From: Butyriboletus loyo
Taxonomy: Eukaryota; Basidiomycota; Agaricomycetes; Boletales; Boletaceae
Direction: 5' to 3'
Assembly (NCBI GenBank): GCA_038093515.1
Contig: JBBPSI010000033.1
Location: 1-64,000 of the forward strand
Length of the DNA: 64,000 nucleotides
Part shown: piece after piece, positions 36,601 through 48,717 of the stretch
Layout of the letters: each line of letters opens with the position of its first letter
How positions within the stretch are numbered: position 1 is the stretch's first letter
Position numbers and translations under genes: made by a program
Notes under the pieces: model-generated
The model's database searches: none
The model's input: the letters and a program-made list of their open reading frames with translations, nothing else
What the model was told of the DNA's origin: nothing

Positions 36601-38326
36601 AAAGAGCGCCAAAGGAAAGAACGTCGCCTTCAGGGATCGAGAGGACGGTAGAGACAAGGACAAGGGAGCAAAGGCAGACTTGGGTTCCATCAGCGATTCT
36701 GGTGTCGCTCAGCTTGTCTCCAAGGAGATAAAAAAGAGTGAGGAAAACCTCCACACGCGCATTGGGCGATTGATCACCAAGGAAATGGACAAGCAACGTT
36801 AGTGTCATTCCAGACGTGTTGGCGAATGGGTCCTGATTTACTATGTCCTTATCAGAACAACGGTTCGACGAGGCTCGGGCGCAAGATCAAGCAGAGGACA
36901 TTAATCGGCAAGAAAAGATTCTCAAATTGATCTCGACGGAGCTCACGAGGAACACCACGCGCGTGGTGGAGATGGCTGTCAAGACCGAGGTTCAGAACTC
37001 AGTCCTTCCTGCCCTAGAGCACATTACCCGGACCGAGGTTCGGTCAGCGCTCAACGAGCATGTTGGACGAGGTCTGACAGAGTACATACAAAACGCGAGT
37101 TTTTTCTTTTTCTTTTACGCCGCGGTTGAACTGACCGCATCGATTGTCAGAACCTTCCCGTTGAAATCGAGAAGCTGTTGCTCCGACCTGACATTTCAAA
37201 TCACTTTTCAAGCATTCTCTCGACGAACCTAAACCCTCTTATCGAGAGATATGTCAAGGACACGGTTTCAAAAACGTTTGTACCCGCGTACTCTCAGCAG
37301 ACTTCGGCCATGCACCAAGATATCCTGCGTGAGATGAGGACGGAAATTTTGAACGTGAAGAAGGATTCCATGACATGGCAAACGGAAGCAGCGCGGAGTC
37401 AGGAGGTTCGTACCTCGTATACTGATATCGGACGTTCCTTCTCACACATCTCTTAGTCGCTAATAAGGGATCTCGAGCACTCTGTCAGAGTTCTCTCTGA
37501 CCAAGTCAAATTCCTCACCATGAATGCGACGACCATTCACCACCGGCTGCCTAGCAATACCTCTCCAGTGTCCAGCATTTCCTCGATGCCTCAATCTATC
37601 CACCGCCAACCAAACCTCCCACCCTCCACGCAGTCGGCTTACACCTCGCAGCCTCTCAGCTATGCGCAGCAGACGCAGCCATCGCCGATTCATGGGTCGT
37701 GGTACTCCTCTCCGAATATTGCTGCTCCTCAAGCTTCGCACCCTATTGCTCCGCCCCCACCCCCGCCACCTCCGTCTTCTCAGCGTTCTCCCCCAGCTCG
37801 GTCTGAAGAATGGGACGACACTTACTTGGCGGTGCTGGGCACGCAGGACCCCAAGCAGCTTCGAGAGCTGTTGGCGCGATCGAACCCAGAGATTGTCATG
37901 CCTCTTAACGCACCTGGGCCACTGTCTCAGGCTGTTATTCTTACATTATTACACCGCGTACGTGTCATTCATCATTGTTTGTGTAGTGTCTGATTTTTCC
38001 GTTCTTAGCTCGCTGGCATTGTAGGAGAGACACCGCCTGTGGATGAGGCTTTCAAGTCTGCACTGTGGTGGCTTCAGAGGGCGGCCACCGTTTTGAACAT
38101 CAACGTATGTCGCTCGTTGATTCGTCCTGACGTGAAAGTGTCTCAATGGGCTCTGTTTCAGGAACCTCTCATCTCTCCCTACATTGCGCGGGTCGTCCCT
38201 AACGTCAAGGCTATGTTGAACACCACGAAGCAACGTCTGGCAATTCTCCCTGGTGGACCTCAATTGGTGGACTCGGCCAGAACCATCACAGAAATACAAG
38301 ATGTTCTCGCTCGCAAACAAGTCTAG
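33644..38326 (+). CDS. EDC4/Ge-1-type enhancer of mRNA decapping (P-body scaffold)
   Basis: Large scaffold of the decapping complex. ATG 33644 MDQPKFSRGSATPPPP; a long Pro/Ser/Gln-rich N-terminus contains the short helical piece GKILLEQLM. The WD40-like region (about 35100-36400) has AVASETKMYLLDLAEAARTF, LATISEDSTLTLWNVHDKSP and GHVNYDSRIQTLWVANNRRD. A coiled-coil region (36700-37500) follows, then the C-terminal helical domain: YLAVLGTQDPKQLRELLARS, APGPLSQAVILTLLHRLAG and EPLISPYIARVVPNVKAMLN. Stop 38324-38326. The architecture matches the Ge-1 family. Confidence 0.88.
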
Positions 38327-39540
38327 AAACCGTTTTTGTTAATTGTATCCACGTCGCTGACGGGAATTACAACCCAAGAAAAACAACGAAAACCGAAGAA
38401 AATGAAACAGAACGACGTTGTCTTACTCTTTTTTTTGCCAACTCAAACTTGAAACGTTGGCGTCCCCACGAGATTTTCTTCTCCAAGTTCATGCCTGGTT
38501 CATGATGTTTGTGACGCCACCGATAACGAACTTTCGTTCTTGATGTGTAATGACGTGCTTTTGCTCCATCTTTCTTTGTTTTTGTTTTCTTCCTTTGTTC
38601 ATAAAACGACGAGTCACCACATGTAGCTGCTGGTATAATTCGCAATGTTGCAATCAACTTGGTCAGTCTGGATCTTTTGCGAGAGGGAGAGGGAACTTGG
38701 ACTCTCCGATCATTGATTCGTGTTCGAAGTCCCCTCCTTCCACGAAGCTTCCCCCCGCACCGGATCGTCGTAACGCCGGTAGAAGTGACTGGGAAATATG
38801 TGGAACCGTATGACAACCTGGGGGAAATTCCCACCCCCTTCTGAAATAAAAACGAGTCCGGTCACGAGGGGCGTGTCGTGGAACGAATGAAGTCGTTTGC
38901 AATGTAAAATCGCTTACCCCCATCGAGGAGGCCAAATTCGCCCGCGAAGCTTGGGACGATCGCGGGAGGTAATCGGCTTTACCCTTCCACGCTGACACTT
39001 CTGTTGGCAGAGAAAAGCGCAAAGACGACACGGTGAGAGCGACTCACCGACTTGAGGGGAAGGGGTGATCTCGATGGGGCACAATAGCTGCATACAGTGC
39101 TCGTGGTATAAAAGCCCACTCGACGGGCGGCCGCGACATTAACAAACATTCGACACTGACCCAACAGTCATCGTCAACACCCATCACACGGCGCTGAATA
39201 CCTCCTCGAGCATCCTCGCTTTGTCTTTTTTTCTTTTTTTGCACACCTTGTTTGCTCCCCCCAGCCCCAGACTGCGGTAGAGATAGATGTCACTCCACGT
39301 AGGGGTTCGTTCATCATGCCCTGAGTAAACCTTAGCTGTGGGTGCCAACCTCGCGAGTGCAAGTGTGAAAAGCGCTGCTGAGCACTAGTACTGACCCTTG
39401 CACCCTGTCTGGTCTGTCCCTTGGAGATGCGTAAGAATTTAGTGATCCAAGGGTTCAAGACGTAACGTAGGGCGCATCAGACCAAGACGATGATGAACTT
39501 GATTGCGACAGACATTATTATTGTTATACAGTTTGGGAAT
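38327..39540. other. 1.2-kb convergent intergenic region without a supported protein gene
   Basis: It separates the 3' ends of EDC4 and BET4, whereas other convergent pairs here are 25-100 nt apart, apart from the 707-nt gap at 21849-22555. It contains a TATAAAAG box (39107-39114) followed by CT/T-rich tracts, but no ORF with an ATG start that resembles a protein. Confidence 0.5.
39107..39114 (+). promoter_or_regulatory. TATAAAAG box without a recognised gene
   Basis: A consensus TATA box in the plus orientation, followed about 130 nt later by a T-rich tract (TTTTTTTCTTTTTTT). No downstream coding frame was found, so it could drive a non-coding RNA or be chance. Confidence 0.35.
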
Positions 39541-40952
39541 TCATTGGTCTCTGATTTGTTGAGCTGTTCGCCCCTGTCAGTGTGAATCTCTGCCCGAGAC
39601 AAGCACTCACCTATTTCTTGGTATCTCAATTTCCGTGGACTATCTATCTGTTCTAGCTGCTGGAGAAAGCCAAGACACTTCCGCCTGATGTCCTCCGAGG
39701 CGGGACAATAGTTCTTCAGCAGCAACCGGTTGTAGTAAACCAATGAGTCCATGCACCCTGGAATGTGCTTTAATAACACTGAATCAAGGTCGAGACATGG
39801 ACTTACACTTGCTATCTGGCTGCTCGCCCAACAACTCTTCGATGATAGCAATCTCCTGTAGAAGCTGCTCCTCGTTCTCTCCTGTAAATCTGTTATAGTT
39901 ACGTGACGAGACTACGACAGTATGTACAGACCTGGACCTATAAGCCACCTATGATAGATCCACGCACTCTGGTCATCTGGATCAGTGAACAGTGCATTGT
40001 GCACAAGATCAAACTCTTCGTTTGGGCGTGTTCAAACTCACAGAACGCTAGAGGCAGAGTAGGCACATACCCTCTTCTCGAGATTTGACGGGATCACGTT
40101 CACCGGTATTCCATAGCGAGGAGTAAATTTTCGAGCGTTGATGCCATGCGCTGAAATTCGAGAAGCTCGCGCTAATTTTGCGCGTGGTGTACGCCAACTC
40201 GGTTATCAAGGGTCTTTGATCTGGCATACTTGCCAACACGTATCTCCGGTAGTTCCAGGCGAGGACTTGAAGGGGTGTGATATTGTACAAGGAGCGAGAT
40301 GTGTGTTAGGCTTACAGTTTCGTGCATCCACATCAAGCATTTTCTCGACGACCGCCAGCTCTCTCTGCCAGGTTTCCTTGCGCCATTGCAAGGATGGCTC
40401 ACCGTCGATTACTGGTCCATCTGGAACGTTCTCCAGGCACCATCGACGGTGATTCCATATCCAGTATACCTTGGGACGTTCTTGCAGTGCTGCCATCGTC
40501 ATCGACAATTCATCAGCGAGCAGATTATTATTGTCTTCGGGGGTACTGAGAAATCGAGATGATATGTGAACGAGCGGAATGAGCGATAGCAACTGACTTT
40601 CGAGGGAATATTCCGTGGAGCACGATGTTCCGACGATAGTTCCAGACGGTGTAGAATTCTGGGTTCAGCTCGAGCAAGTGTTGAGTTTGATCAAACGCAT
40701 CCCGACTCCAGTCGCATGCCTTTTTCTGTGAAAAAGACTGAGACAAGGACGAGGCATGTAGCCGAGGCAACGACATGGAAACGTACGCGAGAGAGGACAT
40801 TGTCCGTGAGTGCGAGATACTCAGCGATCTTTGATCTCTCGCGCTCTTTCCTCGCTTGTATCGCTTCTGGGGAATGTGGAACGCGCTTGACGTTGTGCTG
40901 CACGACACTCGCATTGACAACGGTGCAAAAGATCTGCTCGTAGTCTTACCAT
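39541..40952 (-). CDS. BET4: Rab geranylgeranyltransferase alpha subunit BET4
   Basis: Alpha subunit of the enzyme that prenylates Rab proteins such as YPT1. The start ATG (40950-40952) is followed at once by a 52-nt intron (40898-40949, GTAAGA..GTGCAG); exon 2 continues [24 protein letters not shown] repeats: [68 protein letters not shown]. After [20 protein letters not shown], the final splice gives RYQEIAQQIRDQ, stop 39541-39543. It lacks the extra Ig/LRR parts of animal RabGGTA, as usual in fungi. Confidence 0.93.
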
Positions 40953-41105
40953 GATCAAGCGCTCGCAGTCCCGTACTAGTTGGTATAAGCAAGTAGCTAG
41001 GAGGTAAATAAGCCACTTGTCCACTTATCCATAAATAAATATTGAATAACATTTCCCATCAATTGGCGCGAGCGACGTTTGCACCAGCTGCGTCCCCTCC
41101 AAAAA
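40953..41105. promoter_or_regulatory. 153-bp shared divergent promoter, BET4 and SYF1
   Basis: 153 nt between the ATGs. AT-rich patches (ATAAATAAATATTGAATAA near 41030) may serve as core elements; these are weak matches only. Confidence 0.35.
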
Positions 41106-44100
41106 ATGCCTTCCATCGCTGAAAAGTCGTCAGAGAGGTTGGAGAGTCTCTCCGCTCACTTTCCTTTGACGCTGCCGGTCCCGACGCCAACGACACATCC
41201 ACACCTGCTCACCATCCAGGACATTCATCGTGAAGAAGATCTACTCCGAAACCCTTCATCTTTCCGGGCATGGTGGACAGCCATACAAAACACCAGGGAC
41301 GCGTCCAACGCACTGCTCAAGGAAGAACGGCGCGCGGGCGCTTCCCTTGATGAGTGCCTCCGACTTCTTGGACCGCTCTCGACTCCACTTGCAAGACGGT
41401 CCTTGCAGTGTCTGACCTACATCTACGAAGCTGCGCTCGTCCAGTTCCCGGGATCCTTCAAGCTATGGAAATCATATCTGCAAATGAGGATGTCATACGT
41501 CCTTGGCAAACTGGTGCACAGGAAACAAGCTGGCGGGAGGAAAAAGTTCCCTGAAATGAAGGAGGCATTGGAGGAGGAGCGGGAAAGCTTAGAAGAGTGG
41601 GATGGTGGGCTCGATGGTGCTGTCGGATGGGAGGAATGGAAGGCCCTTGTTGCAACGTATGAGCGCGCCCTGATGTGGTTGCCCAAGGTACGCTCGTTTG
41701 TCCGACCTATCGTTCGTTTGTGCTAACACATCAATTAGCTCCCGCGCCTCTGGCTCATGTATTTCTCTATCTTCTTCCATCCACTATGTCCTTCCGTGAT
41801 TTCGCATACCCATGCTCGGCGGACGTTCGATCGTGCATTACGCACATTGCCACCTTCCTCACATTCGCGTATCTGGGTCAGATATCTACTTTGGGCCGAA
41901 GGTAAAGGTGGTGCTACCACCGTCTCGGTATATCGCCGTTATCTTGCCGTAGACCCGAGCTTGACCGAGCACTACGCCTCCATCCTCCTTTCCCCTGCCG
42001 ACTCTTCCCCGAGACCCTTGGAAGCCGCGAAGCTTTTGCTATCCTTGGCAAGGAAAGCAGTGCAAGGTGGATACGTCAGCTCAGAGGGTAAGAGTCCGTA
42101 TCATCTACTCGGAGATTTCATCGACGTCGTCGAACGCTTTTCCGATGAGGTTGGTCTCGATGTCCCCGATACCGTGCAATCGAACGAGGCAAATGCCAAA
42201 GCCGATGCAGAAGCAGAAGCAGAAGGAAGAGCAAAAGCTCGGAACTCTGATACCCAGGAACCTGCCTCAGTTGACGGCCAGCTCATTCGTGTAGCAGGCC
42301 CAGCGGTGCCCATCTCGGCAGACGGAAAGCCACTCCCAGTCTACGACGAGGACCAAGATCCCCTTAGCAAGCGGAAGTTGAATATCGAGCGCATAATCCA
42401 TAAGGATGGTCTTGAGGTCTACAAGGACCAAGCAGGCCGTTTGTGGAGTGGACTCGCGACGTACTGGATCAAGCGTGGCGAATTCGATCGTGCAAACAGC
42501 ACATTCGAGGCTGGTATCGCGTCGGTTCTTACCGTCAGGGACTTCACCCAGGTCTTCGACGCGTATGTACAGTTTTCTGAGTCACTTCTCAGCGCAATGA
42601 TGGCGAGCTTGGAGGAACCGGATGAAGAAGAGGAAGATGCAAAGGAGACCGAGCGCGAGCTGGATACCAAAATGAAGGAATTCGAGGCATTGATAGATCG
42701 AAGACCGTTTCTTCTCAACGACGTCCTTTTGAGGAGAAATCCAAACGACGTGCAGGAATGGGAGAAGAGGGTGGCATTATGGGGTGAAAATGACGAGCGG
42801 GTACGAAACAATCAGTTCCCCCTTGCATTCGCTGATACTAATGAATTGCTAGGTGGCAGAAACCTACACAAAGGCACTGGAAACTATCCAACCTCGTAAA
42901 GCTACCGCAAACTTTCACCGCCTCTATATCAATTTTGCGAGGTTCTACGAGGAAGGGGGTGTTTCTGGTGCAGCGGAGCCCGATTTGGATTGTGCTCGCA
43001 AAATTCTTGAGAAGGCGACGAAGGTTAACTTCAAGAATGTCGAGGACCTTGCTGAGATTTGGTGCGAATGGTCAGAGATGGAACGTCGTCACGAGTAAGA
43101 CCTTGCTTGTTTGACGAACCCGACACGTACTAACAATACGGAGAAATTATGACGAGGCCATCCGTGTTATGCAGCGAGCAACCGCCATCCCAAAGAACAC
43201 AAAAATCAATTACCACGATCACGTATGTCAACCCTCGACTACCTATCCAAAGTACTGACTAGTCCTTTTAGTCACTCCCTGTCCAAACACGACTATTCAA
43301 GTCGTTGAAACTTTGGTCGTTCTATGTTGATCTGGACGAGTCGATAGGTACTGTCGAATCAACCAAAGCAGTCTACGAGAAGATTATGGACCTCAAGATC
43401 GCGAATGCTCAGATCATAGTCAACTACGCTGCTTTTCTAGAGGAAAACCAGTACTGGGAGGACAGCTTCAGAGTGAGTCGTTATCCATGATATCTCCCCT
43501 GCGATAACCTTTGACTGGCAGATATACGAGCGCGGGACGGAACTTTTCACGTTCCCTATCTCATTCGAAATTTGGAACATTTATCTGTCCAAATTCGTGA
43601 AACGATATGTGCGTCGACCCAGTAACTACTACTTTCGAACAAACCCTTAGTAACCTTTTTCTCAGGGGGGCTCAAAGTTGGAGCGAGCGCGAGACCTCTT
43701 TGAGCAGGCACTTGAGAAATGTCCACCAAAGGCCTGCAAGCCACTGTTCCTCATGTATACAAAGCTCGAGGAAGATTGTGGGTTGGCGAAGCGCGCTATG
43801 TCCATCTACGAGCGAGCTACACAAGTAGTTGCAAATGAAGAGAAGTTCGAGGTATGGGCATTTCCTATCAGGTGAACAATTTCTGAATGAACCACAACAG
43901 ATGTTTACTATATACATTGCCAAGGCTACAGCGAACTACGGCCTGCCAGCCACGCGACCCATATACGAACGGGCACTGGAGGTGCTACCAGACAAGCAAA
44001 CCGCGGAAATGTGCCTGCGGTTCGCTGCTCTCGAGCGCAAGCTTGGGGAAATCGACCGCGCTCGTGCCATCTACGCTCATGCTTCGCAATTCTGCGACCC

Positions 44101-44461
44101 ACGGGTTAACCCCAAGTTCTGGGCCGAGTGGAATAGTTTCGAGATCGAGACCGGCTCCGAAGACACGTTCCGAGAGATGCTACGGATTAAACGGAGTGTT
44201 CAGGCTCAGTTTAACACAGAAGCATCTTACCTCGCTGCGCAGACCTTGTCGGCCAAGCAAAATGGAGTGTCCGCGGCGCCCGTTGCTCCGCCAACTGATG
44301 CCATGGCTGCTGCTGAGCAGCAGGCTAGCGCGGCCAAAGGGCCAGCTTTCGTCGCTGCCAGACAGACGGCGCTTCCTACACCGGAAGGAACAGAGGCACA
44401 ACCAGTTCAACAAGAAGGCAATGCGGATGAAATCCAAATATCAGACGAAGAAGATTTGTAG
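41106..44461 (+). CDS. SYF1: Pre-mRNA-splicing factor SYF1 (XAB2)
   Basis: HAT/TPR-repeat scaffold of the Prp19 (NTC) spliceosome complex. ATG 41106 MPSIAEKSSERLESLSAHFP; the first HAT units are REEDLLRNPSSFRAWWTAI and IYEAALVQFPGSFKLWKSYL. RTFDRALRTLPPSSHSRIWV and RYLLWAEGK follow, and repeats continue with RIWV/W..Y patterns through KLGEIDRARAIYAHASQFCD and PKFWAEWNSFEIETG. The acidic end is EIQISDEEDL, stop 44459-44461. About 6 introns. Length and repeat order agree with SYF1 rather than CLF1. Confidence 0.93.
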
Positions 44462-44494
44462 GGATTCTGCTGTACTCTCTGTCCTTGTGTTTTG

Positions 44495-45374
44495 TTATTT
44501 TGCATCCCATCTTTCTATCTCGACTGCACAGAGATCTTCCCATTTAACTTCCCACCCGTCTTCGACGAGATACGGCTGTTCGACCCACTGAGAGATAGCA
44601 TCTCGAGACACCTCGAACGTGACTGAGTGACTCCGTAGTCTATCTATGATGTCCTTGATGAGAGCGAGGGATCGATGATACGGTGGTTCGACCTCTGCCA
44701 TAGATATGACTGTGTGCCAGTGGGATCAGCCGATGGCAAGAAAACCCTGTGCTAAAATGATATCACACCGAATTTCTCGAGTGGCCACGAGACCCAAAGC
44801 GCTTCTTCTTGGCACCACCTAGCACCTTTCGTCCTCTGAGCTTCATGGTATAATGCTTCCAAGTTATCTATCACGGTGCTCATGCGCCGCAACAACTTTT
44901 GCTGTGGAATGCTAACATGGTCAACTCGTCCAGTACACAGAGTCGAACCTTACGAGTTTAGCGGCTACCACATCGAGTTGGGCTATGCTCTTGTCCATGA
45001 TGGCAAGCCTGGGACCAACAATCTCGGACCGCGGCTGGCTATCCACAGGAAGGAGAGACAGCATGTTACTAACACGGCGAGGCAAAAACTTGAGATCACC
45101 CGGTTGGAATGTAAAGAATAGTGCATACGCACTCGAGCTCTGTTCTTGTATCGACCAACGTACGCGCGGCTTTCAACCCGTCGAGAAGGACGATGTCATC
45201 CCATGTCTGCGATGTTGAACGTAGTTCTTGGAGCAGTGTCCTCAGCTTGCGATGGAATGTAGAATCGGAAAGACGAGATGGAGACGAGGGAGGGATGAGG
45301 GGCTGAGTTGGATGTAGAACGGGGGAAGACGTAGGGGTCGATGGACGTTTGAACGAGGCGAGACGTTTGCTCAT
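44495..45374 (-). CDS. Conserved fungal protein, possible CINP (CDK2-interacting protein) relative
   Basis: ATG 45372-45374 MSKRLASFKRPSTPTSSPVL. Spliced exons join in frame: FHRKLRTLLQELRSTSQTWD, RTELDQPRSEIVGPRLAIMD, a helical stretch AAKLQKLLRRMSTVIDNLEA, then LWVSWPLEKFVISMAEVEPP, LRSHSVTFEVSRDAISQWVE and QPYLVEDGWEVKWEDLC. About 245 aa, almost all helical. The order of an N-terminal WxD helix, coiled coil, WP..F element and a W..QPY segment recalls CINP, but this is from memory of the family layout and not proven. Convergent with SYF1 (33 nt). Confidence 0.75.
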
Positions 45375-45583
45375 GGCTGCCAGCTAGGAGAGATTAGATT
45401 AGATAACGAGAACCGAGGACGTGAACGAGAATCAAGGCAAGCGTTTCATCCAGGGATATCGAAGCAGTCGACGTTACAGTATTGCTCGCAGCCCGGGTAC
45501 TAAAGAGTCATTTACCGTCTAATTCCTGCCACTTGGATACCCATCTATCGTCGTTTGTTCGAAACGACTACAATCATACTCTT

Positions 45584-47161
45584 ATGGATGACGCGGTCCT
45601 TCTTAGATCTGAGGCAGAGCTCGCGATCAACGAGGTAAGTGGCTTGTCGTAGATATCCATCACGATCCATCCCAAAGCGCGCTACAGGCTCGCCGACAAA
45701 AGTCAAAGAGAACAAAGACTCTCGGTCTACCGATTCACCTGACCGGTATAGCCTTGGATGTACACATCGAGGGCAATGCGGCATGGATAGCTGAAAACAC
45801 GCACGTTGCCAAGAAGATTGATCTAGAGGCAAGCTGTCAAAGTCGTCTCTCGCTGAACGTTCGCCAAATTCCCAACACCAGTCAGGTAACACCTTGCAAA
45901 TATACAAAGGTCATACTGCACCTGTCACTTGCCTGGCCTTCTACAAGAGCGATCCCCCCGCTGCTTGTCGGGTTCTCATCACTGGATCCTGGGACAAGGC
46001 AAGTCGGATGCCACGTCTTTGCGTTGACACTGAACTAGCTCGTAGACAATCAAACTATGGAACACCGATGTCCGTAATTCTCGTTTCTCGCGCTGCTGGG
46101 CTAGCATCCTGATTATTATAGACAAAAGCGTTGATGTGTTCAGCCGCTGCTCATGACGATTTCGTAAAGTGCTTGTTTGTATTCCCCGTCGCAAGACTTC
46201 TGGTGTCCAGCAGTTCAGATAAAACAGTCCGATTTTGGTAGGCGTACGTTCATCTTCGGACTCTTGTCTTAACCAACCAGCGCGTAGGGACCTTACTGAT
46301 GTCCTGGAGGGAAAACTCAGGCATACCGGATCTATCTCTGCACACAGTCGCCCCGTCGAATGTTTAGCTGGTGTTGCTCATTCCGAGACATCGATCACAT
46401 TGATGACTGCGGACACGATGGGCGTCATCAACATATGGAAGCTCGAAAAAGAATCCGAACCCGACCCGCGATGGCGAAGCGACCTGCAGGACACATTGAA
46501 CTACCATCGAACAAGGGTCACCGAGATCCTCTATGGAGCCGGACAGATCTGGACGGGTAAACTTGAGCACTCACCATCGCGTGCTGTGTCTCTGATGAAC
46601 CTACTCTGTAGCTTCTTCCGACGAAACGGTCCAAATTACCACCTATCCTCCTGACCTGTCCATGACCAGGCCAATTCCTCCACTCCACCATCCGCTCCCA
46701 GTCCGTGCCGTTCTACCACTCTCGCTCACGCCCCTTGCGGAGCCCTACGCCGTCAGTGCTTATGGAGACGTCATTCGTCTATACGACCTCTCTACTATAA
46801 CTGAGCCTGAAATTGTCGGAGAGATTGATGCTCATTGGCACGACGTAAGGGCCGTCAGACTCTGGATACGGACGAGTAAAAATGAAGCTGGACAAACCAG
46901 AATCGAGCCATGGATCGTCTCCACTAGTCTAGATGGGACGATACGCAAGTGGCGCTTTAGTGGTAAGTACGGTCCCTCTATCGCAAGACCCAGTTACATC
47001 GAAGTTCATCAGAGCTTGCCACCTCCACGCCCAAGAATCCTGCTGGTAGAACAGAGCCAGTCGTCATTTCTCCTGTCCCGGAACCCGCTGGAGATGCACC
47101 AGCAGGCGAATTAACGGAAGACGAAGAACGCGAACTCGCTGAATTGATGGGGGAAGACTGA
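45584..47161 (+). CDS. WD40 repeat protein
   Basis: ATG 45584 MDDAVLLRSEAELAINE, then RQKSKRTKTLGLPIHLTGIA after an intron. WD units include LQIYKGHTAPVTCLAFYKSD, VLITGSWDK, LLVSSSSDKTVRFW, DTMGVINIWKLEKES, SDETVQITTYPPD, AVSAYGDVIRLYDLST and VSTSLDGTIRKWRFS, so about seven blades forming one propeller. The acidic C-terminus is ELTEDEERELAELMGED. A specific orthologue is not recognised. The gene ends 25 nt from the convergent HODM gene. Confidence 0.85.
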
Positions 47162-47186
47162 ACTAGCATAAATATGTTCATACATC

Positions 47187-48486
47187 CTACGCATGCATCA
47201 GGTAGTGGTCTTTCCATCCCGGATAAAACGGGTCTTCGTCTAGCGTCCTCTCTTCCCAGTCCTTCGGGACCAGTCCAGTTTCCTCTTGCTCTTTCGCCCA
47301 TTCCTTGAGGGCAGGTATCACCTTGTGCTCAATATGCCACGTGCCCTTGTATTCTATGATTGACTTCTTTCCCTCCAGTAATACCTTGAGCACAAGCTTA
47401 GGGATATAAGGCTCCCGCCGGAAATCTGTGATGGGCATGAAAAGCGCCTTGAAGTTGAAAACGATGGCGCGGGACTTTGGCATGCGGCGTAATGTTTGCC
47501 AGTCGACGCGCAAGTATACGTTAGAGAGTGGAAGGTCAGGATCTTGTGTCTGACGATGATTCCACCCTGTTTCGTTCGTCTGCAAAAACAGAGGTTCTCC
47601 AACCTCGAGACCCCAAGAGCCACGTTGAATAGGTTTATCGCATGGCATCTTCGAGAAAAACCTACAAAGGACGTGAGACGATTGGATCCGGGACATGGAT
47701 CTGATATCACCTGTCCATCGAGAACGCCATCTTCTCCTTGTAATCAGGAACAGGCCCGTGAATCTGGTGCAACGGTCTTCCCATCTTTTGACCGATATTC
47801 CAACCAACAGCTGAGCATGACACCGCAGCTCGCAGGACGTACAGACCAGTCTCAGGGTCTTCCTGCGTGATCAAGAAGTCCTCTGGAACGTGTTCGAGGA
47901 GAAACACGAGTGGATGAATAGTACTGATGTCGACCTTGATTCCGAGGATGTTGTTCGAGAACACCCCCGTCCAATCATCATAGTGGAACTGGTTGGGGTA
48001 TCTTTGACAAACGTATTGGATGACCATCTCCATGCATTCCCTCGACGCTTCTCGACTTCCGGGAAGCTCGTCGATGACCAGTTTTCCGTGTTCCGTGTAG
48101 AGTTTCTTCCGCTGATCGATTCGCTCTCGATAGGTGGATTCGAGCTCGATCCACCAGTCTGGCTCGAGCTTCTTGAGGGCTTCAGGCACATTTAGTTTGG
48201 GGCAAATCGTGTTTCATTGACGGAAGAACTGACACATATTCTGATGATAGTCCCATCGGAAAGGTCTGTACGGGCGGGGCCTGGCACTGTCAACGTCAAA
48301 TTGATATATTGGTGTGGGAGAAGGAAATCCGGTGAGCTTCGAGTAGTCGGGGAGCCTTCTCGGTCCAAAGACCTGTCCATGGAGCCATCGGTAGAGACTG
48401 AAGAAGCAGCGCTGCCTTAGTATGGCTGCTAAAATCGCTGTGGCTACGACAACTACGACGAAATCAAGCTGGACAACAGTGACCAT
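47187..48486 (-). CDS. DUF3445/HODM-type (heme-dependent oxidative N-demethylase-like) protein with N-terminal anchor
   Basis: ATG 48484-48486 starts MVTVVQLDFVVVVVATAILA, a single hydrophobic helix, so the protein is probably membrane-anchored. After RPFRWDYHQNM an intron leads to ALKKLEPDWWIELESTYRER. The family core follows: GWNIGQKMGRPLHQIHGPVP, MAFSMDRFFSKM, LRVDWQTLRRMPKSRAIVFN and LVLKVLLEGKKSIIEYKGTW. Related bacterial proteins act on dimethylamine with heme and flavin; the fungal substrate is unknown. About 400 aa. Confidence 0.85.
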
Positions 48487-48717
48487 CGTGCGCAGCAACA
48501 GCTAGAAGGGTTAGCCCCATGAGGTAATACAATGTGAACGTCATGCAACATCCTGATGGGCGCGAAATCACACGAAGAGCCGAACCTTCGCCCAACTTAC
48601 GGAGGGCACCCTTTCAGACCTCCTTGTCTCGCACACACCCTCAGTTTGATTCAGGACTGGAGGCAGTATATACCAATATAATGCACAAATGCGACGGAGG
48701 GTCCAAGGGATGGACAT

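Noticed and set aside
38663..39031. 122-codon minus-strand frame in the 1.2-kb gap
   Set aside because: It begins with GTG, has no recognisable domain and no splice continuation. Likely chance.
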